Assembly (NCBI GenBank): GCA_016699835.1
Contig: CP064987.1
Span: 62,001 to 126,000, forward strand
Origin: Phycisphaerales bacterium
GTDB taxonomy: Bacteria > Planctomycetota > Phycisphaerae > Phycisphaerales > UBA1924
DNA length: 64,000 nt
Reading direction: 5' to 3'
Every line of letters starts with the position of its first letter. Positions within the stretch are counted from its first letter, which is position 1. The position numbers and the translations under genes were made by a program. This document shows, piece by piece, positions 17,532-26,975 of the stretch. Below the pieces are notes generated by a model. That model saw nothing but the letters and a program-made list of their open reading frames with translations. It was not told the origin of the DNA and searched no databases.

Positions 17532-20465
17532 TCAGCATCCTTGATTGAACCTCAGCAAGAAGTACAGCAGGTCGTCGATGGTGACCCCGCCGTCAGGCGT
17601 GCCCGTCGCGGATCCGTCGTCCACGTCGGCGATAGGCGCGCCGAGATTGAACACGTTGAGGTAATACAGCAGATCATCAATCGTCACGCCACCGTCGGGT
17701 GTGCCCGTCGCGGTGCCATCATCGAGGTCAGCAACACACGACGTGCCGACACGAAGTCGCACCTGCCCGGCGGGATACTCCACGAGCCAGGCATGACCCG
17801 CATTGAGTGACGGGAGATTGACGGTGACGAACGTCCCATTCACGGACGATGCCGTGAGAATGGTGAACGTATCACCTGTCGTGGGCTGGTATCCATTCAA
17901 GAGTGAGACGTTGAGCGTCCCCGTGAGGACCGCCGAGCCGGTAATCTCGAGCGTGTCAAACGCCCCAGCCGATTCGATCTGGATGTCGAGCGCCCCGTTA
18001 CCCACCTGGGTGTACGAGTTGAGCATGTGGAGCGTGGCCGTGCTATTGAAGTTGAAACCCTGAGGCGAGACATGCCCATCGTTGATCACCTGGCCCGCAA
18101 CTCGGCCGTTGCCGACGAGGGTGCCAAGATTCCCAACGACCACCGTGCTGCTTCCCGTGTTAGAGCCTCCCGAGTCGACGAGATACAGCGCGCCCTCGCT
18201 GACGGTCGTCGAGCCGGAGTAGGTGTTGGTGGTGTTGAGGTAAAGCGTGCCGGTGCCGTCCTTGTTGAAGCCGGTTCCGTTGTTGATCTCGCCAACGTTC
18301 TTGAGCGTGCCGCTTCTGAAGACTGGGATGTCGATGGGATTCACTCCGCCGATAGTGTTGTTGTGCATATCGAGCGTGGCGCCGTCAAGGATGAACGTGC
18401 TCTGCCCCGAGCCGGCGTCGGTGATATGGCCGTGGATGTCGACGATGCCGCCGTTGAGATTGAGTGTACTGGCCGCTCCACCCTGGCTCATAAGGACGCC
18501 CGCAGGGCCAACGTCGAGCCGTGTGAGTCCGCCGACGATGGTGAGTGTGCTCGATGCCGTCGCGCCCTCGCCGAGGTGGAGCCCGAGGCAGGATAGCGAA
18601 CCGCTGCCCGACAGGTTGACCACACCCTCGGCCGGTGTTCCGCCGCTGGCTTCGGACGTGCCCACCCGAAGGAGGCTCTGGTTGGTCCACGTGGAACCTG
18701 TCCCATTGACAGTGAGTGTCCCCGACGCGTTGACTCCTTCGCCGATGTACGTGTCGAGCGCTGTGACATCCGCGCCGGCGAGCACGTCCATCGTGCACAC
18801 CGACGCCAGCCCGACTTTGAGGACCGTGGCGCTGGTGAGCGTCGAACCTTCGCCGGTGATCGTCGCGGAGGCGTCCTCCCCAACCCCGACATAGAACCCC
18901 GGGCTCGTGAGCGTGCCGCCCGCTTCCACGAGTAGTGTCGTCGCGTCGTTACTCGTGTTCCCTAACCAGAACTCATTGGTGTTCACCCAGCTCGAACCCG
19001 CGCCGCTCACCGTGATGCTCGACGGCGTGCCACTGCTGTTGCCATAGATGCGCGTGTCGGAGCCGGTCACCTGTGCGCCACCGGTCACGCGGAGCGACCT
19101 CACGCCGATCGCGCCGCCAATGATTGCGATCCCGTCATAAGTCATCGATGTGCCGGGTCCCGTGAGTATGAACTCGTGGTTCGCGCCGAGGATGGGCACA
19201 AATGCCGCGCTCGGCGCGATGGGGATGCTCCCCGTGTATGTGACATCCTGCAGCAACTCGATCCCGCCCCCCGGGTTATTGAGCGTGATATCCCGCGCGA
19301 GCGTCGGCGTGTTGATCTTGAGCCTCCCGCTCCCACCCACCACGATCGGTCCCGTCCCGGAGCCTAGCGAGGCGGGGTCGCCGATCTGGATCGCTCCGCC
19401 GTTGATCGCCCAATCACCTGCGTAGGAGTTCGCGCCGTCCAGCCGCACCGTGCCGGTGTTGACGCTGGTCGTCCATCCCGTGCCCTGCCGCACCGCGTCA
19501 TTCCCGAAGATGAGCACGTCCGAACTCGTCGCCCCGCCGTTGAGTGTCATGTTCCCAAGGACGTTGGCGATCCCGCCGAAGGTGTGCGTGCCCGGGCCGC
19601 CGCGCAACGTGGACCCTTGGAAGACATTGACGCTCCCGGCGAACGTGCCGCTGCCGTTGTTGACCTCGAGCGTGGCGGCATTCGTCAGTGACGCCACGCC
19701 GGGGGTTCCCAGACCCGTCGCGTTCTGGAGTTTCAGGACGACCGCATTGATGGTCGTGGGCCCGGTTCGCGTGCTCGCCGAGTTGAGTTCGACGGTTCCG
19801 TTTCCCATGAACGTCATCGCGTTGGCATTGGCTCCGATCCCGTCGAAGAGGTCTAGCAGCGCGTTGTTCTGGAGCTCAATGGTCCCCCCGCTCGTGCCGG
19901 GCGTGATCGTCCGCTGCACGATGAACGTCGGATTCACCGAGCCGTCGAGTCGCAGTCGCCCGCCGTTGAGGGTGATGGGCGCGGTGTTGAATCCCAGTTG
20001 CGTGTTGCTGCGGATCGAGACGGTCGTGCTGGTCCCGCTGATGACCGTCCCGCCGGTGTACGAGTTCGAGGACGCTCCCAGGGTGACGGTCCCCCCGCCA
20101 CTGAACGTGATCGGACCGGTCCCATTGATCACCGAGTTGATCGTCGGCGACCAACCTCCGAGCGAGATCGATCCGTTGCCCAATCGGATAGTCCCCCCCG
20201 AGAGCGTGTAACTGTTGAGGAACGTGAGCGACAACGCCACCTCGTTGGTAGTGAGGGTGATGACGCTTTGTCCGTCGGGGAATGTGTTCGGGAAGAGCGC
20301 AAAATCGGCGAGCGTGGGCTCGGTGTTGTCCATCCAATTCGTCGCGGTTGACCACTGTGCGTTCCCGGAACTGTTGTCCCAGTTGTCGGCGAGCGAGGTG
20401 GTCGCCACGAGGGTGGTGCCGCATGCAGCGAGAAGAACCCGGATGCGAGAGGTGGAATGGACCAT
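17532..20465 (-). CDS. Autotransporter-type beta-strand repeat protein with GC-type dockerin-like end
   Basis: 977 residues with a signal peptide to about residue 26 (TTSLA). The body is a long beta-helix: early repeats carry GTGPITFSGGGTVTLG and NSYTGGTVISGT, the pattern of autotransporter-associated beta-strand repeats; later repeats (GAGSSWVNTNEFWLGN, GEGSTLTSATVLKVG, GTGSTWTNQSLLRVG) match the PEP-CTERM-associated ITGxGSxW repeat type. The last ~70 residues are two dockerin-like calcium repeats ending RFNQGC, with opening cysteine SCVAD. There is no beta-barrel translocator. AAAGGAG precedes the ATG. Likely a large secreted surface fibre or adhesin; its ligand is unknown. Confidence 0.9.
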   Translation of the reverse strand: MVHSTSRIRVLLAACGTTLVATTSLADNWDNSSGNAQWSTATNWMDNTEPTLADFALFPNTFPDGQSVITLTTNEVALSLTFLNSYTLSGGTIRLGNGSISLGGWSPTINSVINGTGPITFSGGGTVTLGASSNSYTGGTVISGTSTTVSIRSNTQLGFNTAPITLNGGRLRLDGSVNPTFIVQRTITPGTSGGTIELQNNALLDLFDGIGANANAMTFMGNGTVELNSASTRTGPTTINAVVLKLQNATGLGTPGVASLTNAATLEVNNGSGTFAGSVNVFQGSTLRGGPGTHTFGGIANVLGNMTLNGGATSSDVLIFGNDAVRQGTGWTTSVNTGTVRLDGANSYAGDWAINGGAIQIGDPASLGSGTGPIVVGGSGRLKINTPTLARDITLNNPGGGIELLQDVTYTGSIPIAPSAAFVPILGANHEFILTGPGTSMTYDGIAIIGGAIGVRSLRVTGGAQVTGSDTRIYGNSSGTPSSITVSGAGSSWVNTNEFWLGNTSNDATTLLVEAGGTLTSPGFYVGVGEDASATITGEGSTLTSATVLKVGLASVCTMDVLAGADVTALDTYIGEGVNASGTLTVNGTGSTWTNQSLLRVGTSEASGGTPAEGVVNLSGSGSLSCLGLHLGEGATASSTLTIVGGLTRLDVGPAGVLMSQGGAASTLNLNGGIVDIHGHITDAGSGQSTFILDGATLDMHNNTIGGVNPIDIPVFRSGTLKNVGEINNGTGFNKDGTGTLYLNTTNTYSGSTTVSEGALYLVDSGGSNTGSSTVVVGNLGTLVGNGRVAGQVINDGHVSPQGFNFNSTATLHMLNSYTQVGNGALDIQIESAGAFDTLEITGSAVLTGTLNVSLLNGYQPTTGDTFTILTASSVNGTFVTVNLPSLNAGHAWLVEYPAGQVRLRVGTSCVADLDDGTATGTPDGGVTIDDLLYYLNVFNLGAPIADVDDGSATGTPDGGVTIDDLLYFLLRFNQGC

Positions 20466-20515
20466 GGAGTGCTCCTTTGTATGTCGAATCTGAGGTGTGG
20501 ATGGCTGTCCGGGTG

Positions 20516-21607
20516 CTATCGCGAGCCCACAACAATGAAACTGAATACCTCATCGTTGGGTGTGGTTGTGAACGTGTTGTAATAGAGCCTCAGTTCGACA
20601 GAGTTCGCGCTCACGCCGTCCGTGAGGATCACCGTTGCCGCCTGAGTGCTCCCTTGCTCCGTGGTCGCTGTGACCGAGGGGATCCCGGTGAACGGCGTGT
20701 TGAACGTGATGAGATATCGCGCAGTCCCGGGACGCGACACAGTGAACCCACTCCCCGAGATGATCGATCCGTCAGCGTTGATGCGGCCACGCAGGAGACG
20801 CAGCGGCTCCTCCCCCGCGATCGGTCGATATTGCCCAAGCGTCCCATAACGCATCTCACCGCGCACCTCAAGTTTCGCCGTGGGTGCCGCCGTGCCGATC
20901 CCCACATTGCCGCCGTTCAGGTTGTTGAGCACAATGTCGCAGTTTGGACGCGCGGTGATGATCGAGAAGTCGGGATCACCCGCCGTGCCAAACCCCACCC
21001 ACGCACGCTCAACATTCCCGGCGTCGCGATAACTCACATACCCCACCTGCGTGCCCCCGGCAGTTCCATTCGAATCGGTGTCCTGGAGCGCGATCGTGGG
21101 ACCGGAATTCGCAATGGTCACAGAATGACCCGGCGTGCTCGTCCCGATGCCGACGCGTCCGTCATTGTCCACAACCAGCGCATTCGCGGGCGTGCCGTCG
21201 GGCGCCGAGAGCGAGAACGCCGTGTTCGCCGCTGCGGCTCTGGGCGCGGTCGTGATCGCCTGTCGAGGCGACAACGTCGTGTACCCGGTCGTGTCCGCGC
21301 AATCAAGCCCGGTATCGGCACGCACCTCGATCTCGATGAATCGCGCGGCCGTGCTCACAAACGCGCCACCAAAGTCGATCGTGACGCTGAACCGCCCCTC
21401 GATCACCGGGACATCATCCACACAGATCGTGCTCCCCACCTGCGCCCCGGCGGACATCGCATCAAAGAGTCTGAAGCGGACATCGTGGAGACCGTTCGCC
21501 AGTGCGCTCTCGCTCCGAAGTTCTCCCTGATACGTAAAGGCCGTGGACTGAGCCAGTGCCGCGTTGGTCAGAACAATCACAGCAAGCACAAAGGCGGCGA
21601 ATCTCAT
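20516..21607 (-). CDS. Exported protein with C-terminal H-lectin-like domain
   Basis: About 363 residues from the ATG at 21607, which follows GGGAG and begins a clear signal peptide (MRFAAFVLAVIVLTNAALAQ). The N-terminal half starts FTYQGELRSESALANGLHDV, a module I associate with planctomycete exported proteins. The middle has phage-tail-like phrases (NDGRVGIGTSTPGHS, GGNVGIGTAAPTAKLEV), as in trimeric fibre proteins. The last ~90 residues (YLITFNTPFTGIPSV ... YYNTFTTTPNDEVFSFIV) resemble the H-type lectin fold. Role inferred: carbohydrate-binding fibre. It lies 50 bases downstream of the beta-repeat gene start in the same orientation. Confidence 0.75.
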   Translation of the reverse strand: MRFAAFVLAVIVLTNAALAQSTAFTYQGELRSESALANGLHDVRFRLFDAMSAGAQVGSTICVDDVPVIEGRFSVTIDFGGAFVSTAARFIEIEVRADTGLDCADTTGYTTLSPRQAITTAPRAAAANTAFSLSAPDGTPANALVVDNDGRVGIGTSTPGHSVTIANSGPTIALQDTDSNGTAGGTQVGYVSYRDAGNVERAWVGFGTAGDPDFSIITARPNCDIVLNNLNGGNVGIGTAAPTAKLEVRGEMRYGTLGQYRPIAGEEPLRLLRGRINADGSIISGSGFTVSRPGTARYLITFNTPFTGIPSVTATTEQGSTQAATVILTDGVSANSVELRLYYNTFTTTPNDEVFSFIVVGSR

Positions 21608-21711
21608 GCCGATCTCCCATAAGGACGAGCACAACCAAGCCATGCCGCGCATCGCCCGCAACACCAAGCGGGAACGAGCCTGCCGAGCGCCAAAGAATCA
21701 ACTGAGAATGC

Positions 21712-24030
21712 CTACCTTGACGGCGATTCGTCGCCCGAGCGCCGTTGTCGCCCCCGCTCCCGCGCTGAAACACTGTCCAGCACATACGCCCGACCCGATG
21801 TCTCGGCGTAGAAGAGCCCCGTCCCGTCTCTCGTGAACTGCACGGCACCGACGCCACCCGAACGAACCCTGATCGACAGAACCTGACGCCCGTTCGCCGC
21901 ATCCCAGAACCGCACCGTGCCATCGGCCGAGCACGTCACGAGGCGAGTCCCATCGGGCGAGAACGCTCCATCAAGGACAGAATGTCCATGCCCGCGAAGC
22001 ACAAGGAGTTCTCGTCCAGTCGACGCGTCCCACACGCGGGCCGTCGTGTCATTCGACGTGCTCAAGATCCGCGTCCCGTCGCCATTGAAGCGAACAGACA
22101 AGATCTGATACTCATGCGCGCGAAACCGAAGCAGCGACGCCCCCGTACGCGCGTCCCAGACGCACAACTCACCCTTACCGCCCCCCGTCGCGATCCGTCC
22201 TCCCACGGGGTCAAACGTACAGGACGTGATCGAGCCACCTTGTCCATCGAATCGTAACTCTTCCCTTCCAATATCTGCATCCCAAACCCGGGTCGTCCTG
22301 TCGTAGCCCGCGGTGACCACTCGTCGGCCGTCAGGACTGACCTCAACGCAGTTGACGATTCCCGAATGCCCCACGAGCGAGGGGCCTGGCAGATTGCCCG
22401 CCAGGATCCATGAGCGAACCACACCATCCTCAAACGCGGCGAACACTCGAGACCCATCGCGTGATATCACGCCACCGCCGGCATACTCAGGCGCAGGAGA
22501 CAGCATGGTCTCGTGCCCATCGCCACGATCGATCACACGCACGCGGCCATCGCCAACCTCCAGGATCCGGTTCTCGTCCTCGCTCAGCCGAACAACCGTG
22601 GGATCAGGCCGTGCAGATGCAATGAGGCTCCGTGCAGAGTCCTGCCCGACCTCCCACATCCGCACGGTGCGATCCCCCCCGGTCATGACACGCTTGCCAT
22701 CAGGCGAATACTCCGCAACAAACGGCGTCTCGCTATGCCCACGATAACACGACCGCTCCGTCCCCGTCGCCGCCTCCCACAACCGCGCCGTCGTGTCATA
22801 CGAGTTCGTCAGGATCCACCGCCCATCAGGGCTGAACCGCACGCGCACGACCAGGTTCGTGTGCCCCTCCAACGAGAACACACGCTCACCCGTCGTTGCG
22901 TTCCACACCTGCGGCGACCCCTGGAAGGCACAACTCGCAACAAGCGTCCCATCGGGGCTGAACTCCGCATAGTTCACGCCCGTCTCATGCACATATCGCG
23001 CAACCTCGACGCCTGTCTCGACGTTCCACACTCGCGCCGTGCCGTCCACAGACGCCGACACCACCCGTGTCCCCTCCCGATTCCAGCGCACCCGCCGAAC
23101 GTCCTTGTCGTGCCCACGAAACACAATCGGCTCGGCGTCGTGATCCAGATTCCACACCCGAACTAACCATTCATCAGACCCAGTCGCGAGACGACGCCCA
23201 TCCGGCGAAACCGCCGCATCGAGAACCTTGCCCCCGTGCGGATAGACTCGCAACTCGCCACCGCTCCGCACGTCCCACACGCGAACCGTCGAGTCCTCCG
23301 ACGCCGACACGATCCGACCGTCCCCCAGAAACGAGGCGAATCGCACCCGCGCGGTGTGACCCGTCAACACCGCCACCTCGCGTTGCGATATCCAATCCCA
23401 CACATGGATCGGACCCGCGATCGTCGCACCAAGCACCAGCGATCCATCGTCGCTAAAGGCCACATCTCCGCGGATCGGCTCGGAAGACGCCAGCGTGATC
23501 AGCTCCGCCCCGCGTTCGCTATCAAACACACGTACCTTCCCATCGCCAGAAGCGGTCACGATCCGTGTGCCTTCGCGGTTGTACACCGCGCGAGAGACCG
23601 GACTCGTGGGGTGCGGCATCACCATCACACTGGTATCACCAGCCGCGTTCAAATACCGCCACTCCCACCCGCGACGTTCGGTCACGCACGCGTCGAGTCG
23701 TGCCCGGAGCCGAGCCGCGTCGTTCGACTCCAGCGCACCCGACGCCGCCTCGATGTTCGCGATGTAGGCCTCGTACTCCGCCTCACGCTTCCCACGCAGA
23801 GCCATCGCCTCCGCCGCCTCGGCCCGCTCCGTCTGCTCCACCGCGCTCGCTCGTTCCCGACCGGCCTCGACGAGCGCAAGGCTCGTCCCGACGACGCCCA
23901 GCACAAGCGCCACCACCACCGCACCCCCACCGACGACCAAGGCCCGATTCCGTCTCGCAAACTTCCGGACCCGATATACGAGCGATGGCGGGGCCGCCTC
24001 GACCGCCTGCCCCGAGAGATGCCGTTGCAC
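21712..24030 (-). CDS. WD40-repeat portion of a split Ser/Thr kinase gene
   Basis: Open frame of up to 772 residues. It begins with linker residues normally found after a kinase domain (QRHLSGQAVEAAP.., RKFARRNRAL), then a single membrane span (VVGGGAVVVALVLGVVGTSL), a charged coiled coil (EQTERAEAAEAMALRGK...) and about 12-13 WD40 blades (GHTARVRFASF, ATGSDEWLVRVWN, GHDKDVRRVRWN, TGGGKGELCVWD and so on). The apparent GTG start at 24030 is only where the frame becomes visible. The kinase ORF at 23783-25147 leads into it with a +1 shift near 24043. Predicted: the sensor or scaffold half of a membrane kinase. Confidence 0.85.
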   Translation of the reverse strand: MQRHLSGQAVEAAPPSLVYRVRKFARRNRALVVGGGAVVVALVLGVVGTSLALVEAGRERASAVEQTERAEAAEAMALRGKREAEYEAYIANIEAASGALESNDAARLRARLDACVTERRGWEWRYLNAAGDTSVMVMPHPTSPVSRAVYNREGTRIVTASGDGKVRVFDSERGAELITLASSEPIRGDVAFSDDGSLVLGATIAGPIHVWDWISQREVAVLTGHTARVRFASFLGDGRIVSASEDSTVRVWDVRSGGELRVYPHGGKVLDAAVSPDGRRLATGSDEWLVRVWNLDHDAEPIVFRGHDKDVRRVRWNREGTRVVSASVDGTARVWNVETGVEVARYVHETGVNYAEFSPDGTLVASCAFQGSPQVWNATTGERVFSLEGHTNLVVRVRFSPDGRWILTNSYDTTARLWEAATGTERSCYRGHSETPFVAEYSPDGKRVMTGGDRTVRMWEVGQDSARSLIASARPDPTVVRLSEDENRILEVGDGRVRVIDRGDGHETMLSPAPEYAGGGVISRDGSRVFAAFEDGVVRSWILAGNLPGPSLVGHSGIVNCVEVSPDGRRVVTAGYDRTTRVWDADIGREELRFDGQGGSITSCTFDPVGGRIATGGGKGELCVWDARTGASLLRFRAHEYQILSVRFNGDGTRILSTSNDTTARVWDASTGRELLVLRGHGHSVLDGAFSPDGTRLVTCSADGTVRFWDAANGRQVLSIRVRSGGVGAVQFTRDGTGLFYAETSGRAYVLDSVSARERGRQRRSGDESPSR

Positions 24031-25147
24031 GTCCTCCGAGAGCCGCCAACGCCGTCTGATACCGACGCGACCGATCTTTCTCGAGCGCCTTCATCACGAT
24101 CCAATCGAGATCACCTGAAACACCAGACGCCAATCGCAGCCGCGGCTCGTTGTGCCGGGTCGATGCGATGCTCGCATACCGCGCCCGTGACAGGCGAGTG
24201 GATGGCGCCAGTGGCTCCACCTCGCGGATCATTCGCCGCATCTCGTCGTACGCCGCAGACCGCAGCGTCGTCGCATCGATCGGGGTCACACCCGTCAGCA
24301 ACTCATACAACAACGTGCCCAGACTGTACACGTCCGAACGCGTGTCAATATCAGGTGCACCCCCGGCCTGCTCGGGCGACATGTACTCGGGTGTCCCGAT
24401 GAGTTGATGGAACTCCGTAAAGAGCGTGCGATCCGTCAGACGCGAACGCGTCGCCTTCGCAATGCCGAAATCGATCACCTTGGCATGCGGCCGGCCATCT
24501 CGCGTCGAAACAAGCACGTTCCCGGGCTTGATGTCGCGATGCACCACACCCTTGGAGTGCGCATGCTGGATCGCGTGACACACCTGCACAAACAGATCCA
24601 ACCGCTCCCGAAGCGGTAGGTCATTCTGATCCGCATACGACGTGATCGGCTCTCCGCGAACCAGTTCCATCACAAAGTACGGCCGCCCAGTCTCGGTAGC
24701 ACCCGCATCAAACACCTGTGCAATATGCGAATGGTCCATGAGCGCCAACGCCTGACGCTCCGACTCAAACCGGGCCACCACGGCCTTCGTGTCCATCCCC
24801 AGGCGGATGATCTTGAGCGCAACACGTCGCCGAACAGGATGCTCCTGCTCGGCCATATAGACCGTCCCGAACCCGCCATGCCCGATCTCTTCCAGGATCT
24901 TGTACGCCCCCAGCCGAGTCCCCGGTCCTTCCCCGGGAACAACAACCTCACTCGCTATCGATTCACCCGTCGGCGCACCCAGAAACCCCGGACGCCGAGC
25001 CCTCGCCGCCAGCAACGACTCCACCTCGCGTCGCAAAACCGCATCCCCCGCACACGAGCGATCCAGAAACGCCGCGAGCCCCTCCGCCGAAACCTCGATC
25101 GCCTCGGCGAAGACCTCACGGACCTTGGTGCGTACCGGTGCGCTCAT
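23783..25147 (-). CDS. Ser/Thr protein kinase (PknB type), frame interrupted before its WD40 half
   Basis: Hanks-type kinase: glycine loop GHGGFGTVY (about residue 75), VALKII Lys, catalytic loop HRDIKPGNV, DFG in KVIDFGIAKA, activation end GTPEYMSPEQ. The domain ends near residue 365 at KDRSRRYQTALA. After that the frame reads low-complexity Gly/Ala/Arg text, while the expected continuation LSEDVQRHLSG is in the frame of the WD40 ORF. Removing one G (complement near 24043-24044) would restore a single protein of about 1,140 residues. The ATG overlaps the stop of the ECF sigma gene by 4 bp, so the two are cotranslated. Confidence 0.88.
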   Translation of the reverse strand: MSAPVRTKVREVFAEAIEVSAEGLAAFLDRSCAGDAVLRREVESLLAARARRPGFLGAPTGESIASEVVVPGEGPGTRLGAYKILEEIGHGGFGTVYMAEQEHPVRRRVALKIIRLGMDTKAVVARFESERQALALMDHSHIAQVFDAGATETGRPYFVMELVRGEPITSYADQNDLPLRERLDLFVQVCHAIQHAHSKGVVHRDIKPGNVLVSTRDGRPHAKVIDFGIAKATRSRLTDRTLFTEFHQLIGTPEYMSPEQAGGAPDIDTRSDVYSLGTLLYELLTGVTPIDATTLRSAAYDEMRRMIREVEPLAPSTRLSRARYASIASTRHNEPRLRLASGVSGDLDWIVMKALEKDRSRRYQTALAALGGRATASLGAGGRGGPAIARISGPEVCETESGLGRRWGCGGGGACAGRRRDEPCARRGRSGTSERGGADGAGRGGGGDGSAWEA

Positions 25148-25722
25148 GCCTCTCCATCAATAGCCCGGGCAAGCCACGCCCGTGCATACGCCCACTGCCG
25201 ATCCACCTGCCGCGATGACACACCCAAAGCCCGCGCCGTGTGATCCACCGTCAGCCCCGCAAAGAGGCGCAGCCGGACCACCGCCGCCACCTCGGGCTCC
25301 TCCCGCTCCAAGCGTGAGAACGCCTCGTCGAGCGCCAGGATTTCTACAGGATCCGCAAAGTCCGCGAGATCAACCAGCGACATCGGCACGCGGCTCCGGT
25401 CGCCACCCCGCTTTGCCGCCGATCGTGCTCGCGCATGATCGATCAGGATCCGCCTCATCGCCTCCGCGGCCGCCGCAAAAAAATGCGCTCGATTCGCCCA
25501 AGGCACCTCGCGCTCCCCCACCAACTTCAGGTACGCCTCGTGCACCAGCGCCGTAGCCTGCAGCGTGTGCTCCCCCCGTTCCATTGCCAGGGCCGCCTGC
25601 GCCGTCGCCCGAAGATGCGCATACACCGACGGCACCAGCCGCTCCAAACGCTCCTTGTCCGAAAGCGACTCGTTGAGCATCAGCGTGAGCGCGGGAGTGT
25701 CGTCCGAAACCGCCATAGACAC
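25144..25722 (-). CDS. ECF-family RNA polymerase sigma factor
   Basis: 192 residues of the planctomycete-type ECF group (TIGR02999-like). Region 2 includes LQATALVHEAYLKLVG and AAEAMRRILIDHARAR; region 4 includes VVRLRLFAGLTVDHTARALG and SSRQVDRQWAYARAWL. The start is GTG at 25722 or ATG at 25716. It overlaps the downstream kinase by 4 bp (ATGA), so sigma factor and kinase form one unit. In planctomycetes such sigma factors are commonly paired with Ser/Thr kinases, which may control them by phosphorylation; that link is inferred here. Confidence 0.92.
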   Translation of the reverse strand: MSMAVSDDTPALTLMLNESLSDKERLERLVPSVYAHLRATAQAALAMERGEHTLQATALVHEAYLKLVGEREVPWANRAHFFAAAAEAMRRILIDHARARSAAKRGGDRSRVPMSLVDLADFADPVEILALDEAFSRLEREEPEVAAVVRLRLFAGLTVDHTARALGVSSRQVDRQWAYARAWLARAIDGEA

Positions 25723-25773
25723 ATGATATTGTCACCGGCATAACCCACGTGAAGGGCGCCGATCAGTCCGAAC

Positions 25774-26130
25774 CTAGGCCCCACGAAGGTCGTCGATCGG
25801 AAACGCCGGGTTCGCAATCGGTCGAAGCGCCAACGCAAGCAGCGCCCGCTCAAAGTCGTCGCCGGCGATCCGGTTGGTGCGAAGCGTGCCGCACCCCGTA
25901 CAGCGGTGAACGATCGCCCACTCGCCGTGCGGGCGGACCTCGATCGCGATCGGTTCCATCGGCGCCTTGCACGCGGCCTTGCGGTCGCCGGTGCTCTCGT
26001 CCACATGACGCGACCAGAGGCATCGCGGACAGTGGTTGCGATGCTTGGTGCCGAAGGTGGCCTCGGGCGAAGTGAACTTGCAGGTGGTGCACGTGAATGC
26101 GTTGTTGTGGGAACGCGTGTGGTGTGACAT
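25774..26130 (-). CDS. RNHCP domain protein
   Basis: 118 residues from the ATG at 26130. A zinc-ribbon-like N-terminus (FTCTTC) is followed by the family signature RNHCPRCLWSRHVD and a later HRCTGCGTLRTNRIAGDD, as in the RNHCP family. Four CxxC pairs suggest one or two bound zinc ions. Function is unknown; nucleic-acid contact is plausible. The open frame continues upstream to 26352 but that part has no resemblance to the family. Confidence 0.85.
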   Translation of the reverse strand: MSHHTRSHNNAFTCTTCKFTSPEATFGTKHRNHCPRCLWSRHVDESTGDRKAACKAPMEPIAIEVRPHGEWAIVHRCTGCGTLRTNRIAGDDFERALLALALRPIANPAFPIDDLRGA

Positions 26131-26476
26131 GGGTATGGATGCGTCGAACACCCGCGGCAGTGACGCCGCAGGGCATGGAGAATCGATGAGAGGCGATGGA
26201 GTCTCCAATGGGAGTACATCGCACGGCGTGGATTGTGATGGAAGAAGACTCGAGCGATCCAAGCAGGCGTTGCACACACCCGCAGTCGAACGCATGCAGA
26301 CCACGTTCGAGCGCCGGGCGTCAACGGACCGGGCGAAAGCAACAGGAATCAAGCCTGCCGAGGATCGCGTGATGGTTAGGCAATGGCGGCCATCAGCCCG
26401 CAGTTTAGGACGCGCACGCAGACCCGACCAGTGTGGCTCGAGGGTCCAGGGTCGGCCTGCGCGCTAGAGTCGGTCG
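26131..26476. other. Intergenic region between divergent RNHCP and ferredoxin genes
   Basis: 346 bases upstream of both genes, so it should contain two promoters. I cannot pick a convincing -35/-10 pair and see no repeat or RNA gene. Confidence 0.4.
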
Positions 26477-26881
26477 ATGCACATGCGCCATTCCGATGTC
26501 GAACACGGGCCGGCCGATATTCCGGTCACGTTCATCCTTGAGGACCCGCTCGGCCTGACCGGGAAGGACCAGCGCGAGTGGAAGGTCATGGCCGCCAAAG
26601 GCGAGCACCTCCTCGAGGTCGCGATGGACCACGGGATCAACATCGAGCACGCGTGCGGCGGGGTCTGCGCCTGCTCGACCTGCCATATCTACATCGAGTC
26701 GGGGGGAAAGTGCCTGAGCGAATCGACCGAGGCCGAGGAGGACCGCGTCGAGGAAGCGCCGGGCCTGCAGCGCAACAGCCGCCTGGCCTGCCAGTGCACC
26801 ATCGAGCGCCAGCCGGTCGAGCCGATCGTGGTCCGCGTCCCCGCGTGGAATCGCAACGCGGTCAAGGAAGTCCCGCACTGA
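26477..26881 (+). CDS. 2Fe-2S ferredoxin, adrenodoxin/ISC type
   Basis: 134 residues. The cluster motif is C-x5-C-x2-C (HACGGVCACSTCH, about residues 59-70) with the fourth ligand in LACQ near 106, the arrangement of ISC-type ferredoxins that give electrons to Fe-S cluster assembly or P450-like partners. There are acidic patches (ESTEAEEDRVEEAPG) typical of a partner-binding face. Start is the ATG at 26477 or the one at 26483. Single gene; no isc genes are nearby, although a NifU-like protein lies at 31452. Confidence 0.92.
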   Translation: MHMRHSDVEHGPADIPVTFILEDPLGLTGKDQREWKVMAAKGEHLLEVAMDHGINIEHACGGVCACSTCHIYIESGGKCLSESTEAEEDRVEEAPGLQRNSRLACQCTIERQPVEPIVVRVPAWNRNAVKEVPH

Positions 26882-26910
26882 ATCACGGTCGTCTCCCTTC
26901 CGTCACACAT

Positions 26911-26948
26911 CAAGAAAAACAACACGCACCAGCGAGGGCCGGTGCGTG
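26911..26948 (-). terminator. Intrinsic terminator of the LTxxQ secreted-protein gene
   Basis: On the minus strand, stem CACGCACC / GGTGCGTG with a ten-base loop is followed directly by TTGTTTTTCTTG, a classic Rho-independent arrangement. It sits 27 bases past the stop of the minus-strand gene and between two convergent genes. Confidence 0.8.
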
Positions 26949-26975
26949 CGTGTGATGTCGTATGTTGAAGGAGAT

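Noticed and set aside
24030..24030. GTG at 24030 as a true start for the WD40 protein
   Set aside because: It lies inside a conserved kinase-linker sequence that continues upstream in the same frame; more likely one interrupted gene.
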